Part shown: piece after piece, positions 6,548 to 6,577 of the stretch | How the letters are laid out: every line of letters starts with the position of its first letter | How positions within the stretch are numbered: the first letter of the stretch is position 1 | NCBI GenBank assembly: GCA_005239945.1 | Contig: SBAY01000106.1 | Location: 1 to 6,577 of the forward strand | Source of the DNA: Nitrospira sp. | Lineage (GTDB): Bacteria; UBA9089; CG2-30-40-21; SBAY01 | Length of the DNA: 6,577 nt | Direction: 5' to 3' | Notes under the pieces: model-generated | Told to the model about the DNA's origin: nothing | The model's input: only the letters and a program-made list of their open reading frames with translations | The model's database searches: none | Program-made: the position numbers and the translations under genes

Positions 6548-6573
6548 CCCCCAAGATTGGGGGTTGGGGGTTG
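6548..6573. repeat. G-rich hairpin and TTGGGGG heptamer repeat
   Basis: CCCCCAA (6548-6554) and TTGGGGG (6557-6563) are complementary around GA. TTGGGGG is then repeated at 6564-6570 with a further TTG. On the minus strand the stem is followed by CTTTAAG, so it could be a weak terminator for a gene beyond the right edge. The very small loop and short U-tract make that uncertain; a dispersed repeat is equally likely. Confidence 0.5.
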
Positions 6574-6577
6574 AAAA

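Larger units (their letters stand above)
6106..6577. other. Gene-free repeat-rich region upstream of the cupin
   Basis: About 470 bp hold no credible gene on either strand. From left to right I see an AT-rich leader likely to contain the cupin promoter (no strong -35/-10 pair found), a nested inverted-repeat element (6138-6403), about 85 bp of AT-rich spacer, two palindromic boxes (6492-6540) and a G-rich hairpin/heptamer repeat (6548-6573). The 61-codon frame at 6424-6239 is made almost wholly of the repeat and was not called. Confidence 0.7.

Overview
The window is AT-rich (roughly 40% G+C by eye). Everything convincingly coding lies on the minus strand. The main content is one very large secreted, multidomain surface-type protein, broken by a frameshift, followed upstream by a small single-domain cupin gene. 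Dense intergenic repeats, Asp-box propellers, strings of Ig-like domains, cohesin and dockerin-like modules and a FlgD/T9SS-like C-terminal domain suggest an environmental bacterium of a little-studied (candidate-phylum) lineage. That placement rests on style only; no marker gene is present.

Layout from right to left, the direction of transcription. 6577-6106 is about 470 bp without a credible gene. It holds a G-rich hairpin with a TTGGGGG heptamer repeat, two copies of a palindromic AAAAGTGGACACTT box exactly 33 bp apart, and a nested inverted-repeat element built around a CACAAAG-type repeat. 6105-5770 is a complete 111-residue cupin with a strong ribosome binding site. 5769-5602 is a short intergenic region filled by a nested inverted repeat made of CCTTG words. 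The repeat offers a plausible terminator for the cupin and a plausible -35 element for the next gene.

5601-122 is the large gene. In order it encodes a signal peptide, 14 Asp-box (BNR) propeller repeats, four or five Ig-like domains, a carboxypeptidase-regulatory-like domain, another Ig-like domain, a cohesin-like domain, two dockerin-like EF-hand motifs, a second cohesin-like domain and a C-terminal sorting-type domain. The reading frame changes at about 1930-1954, inside the carboxypeptidase-regulatory-like domain. The gene therefore reads as two pieces, 5601-1753 and 1951-122. Joined, they would give a protein of about 1,826 residues. The lesion separates the exported propeller/Ig part from the cohesin, dockerin and sorting modules. 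It is either a true disruption or an assembly error.

I see no defence system, CRISPR array, RNA gene or transposase. I found no demonstrably new biological system. The points most worth checking are the frameshift, a 165-bp tandem duplication of one propeller blade in which every base difference changes an amino acid, and the structured repeats on both sides of the cupin gene.
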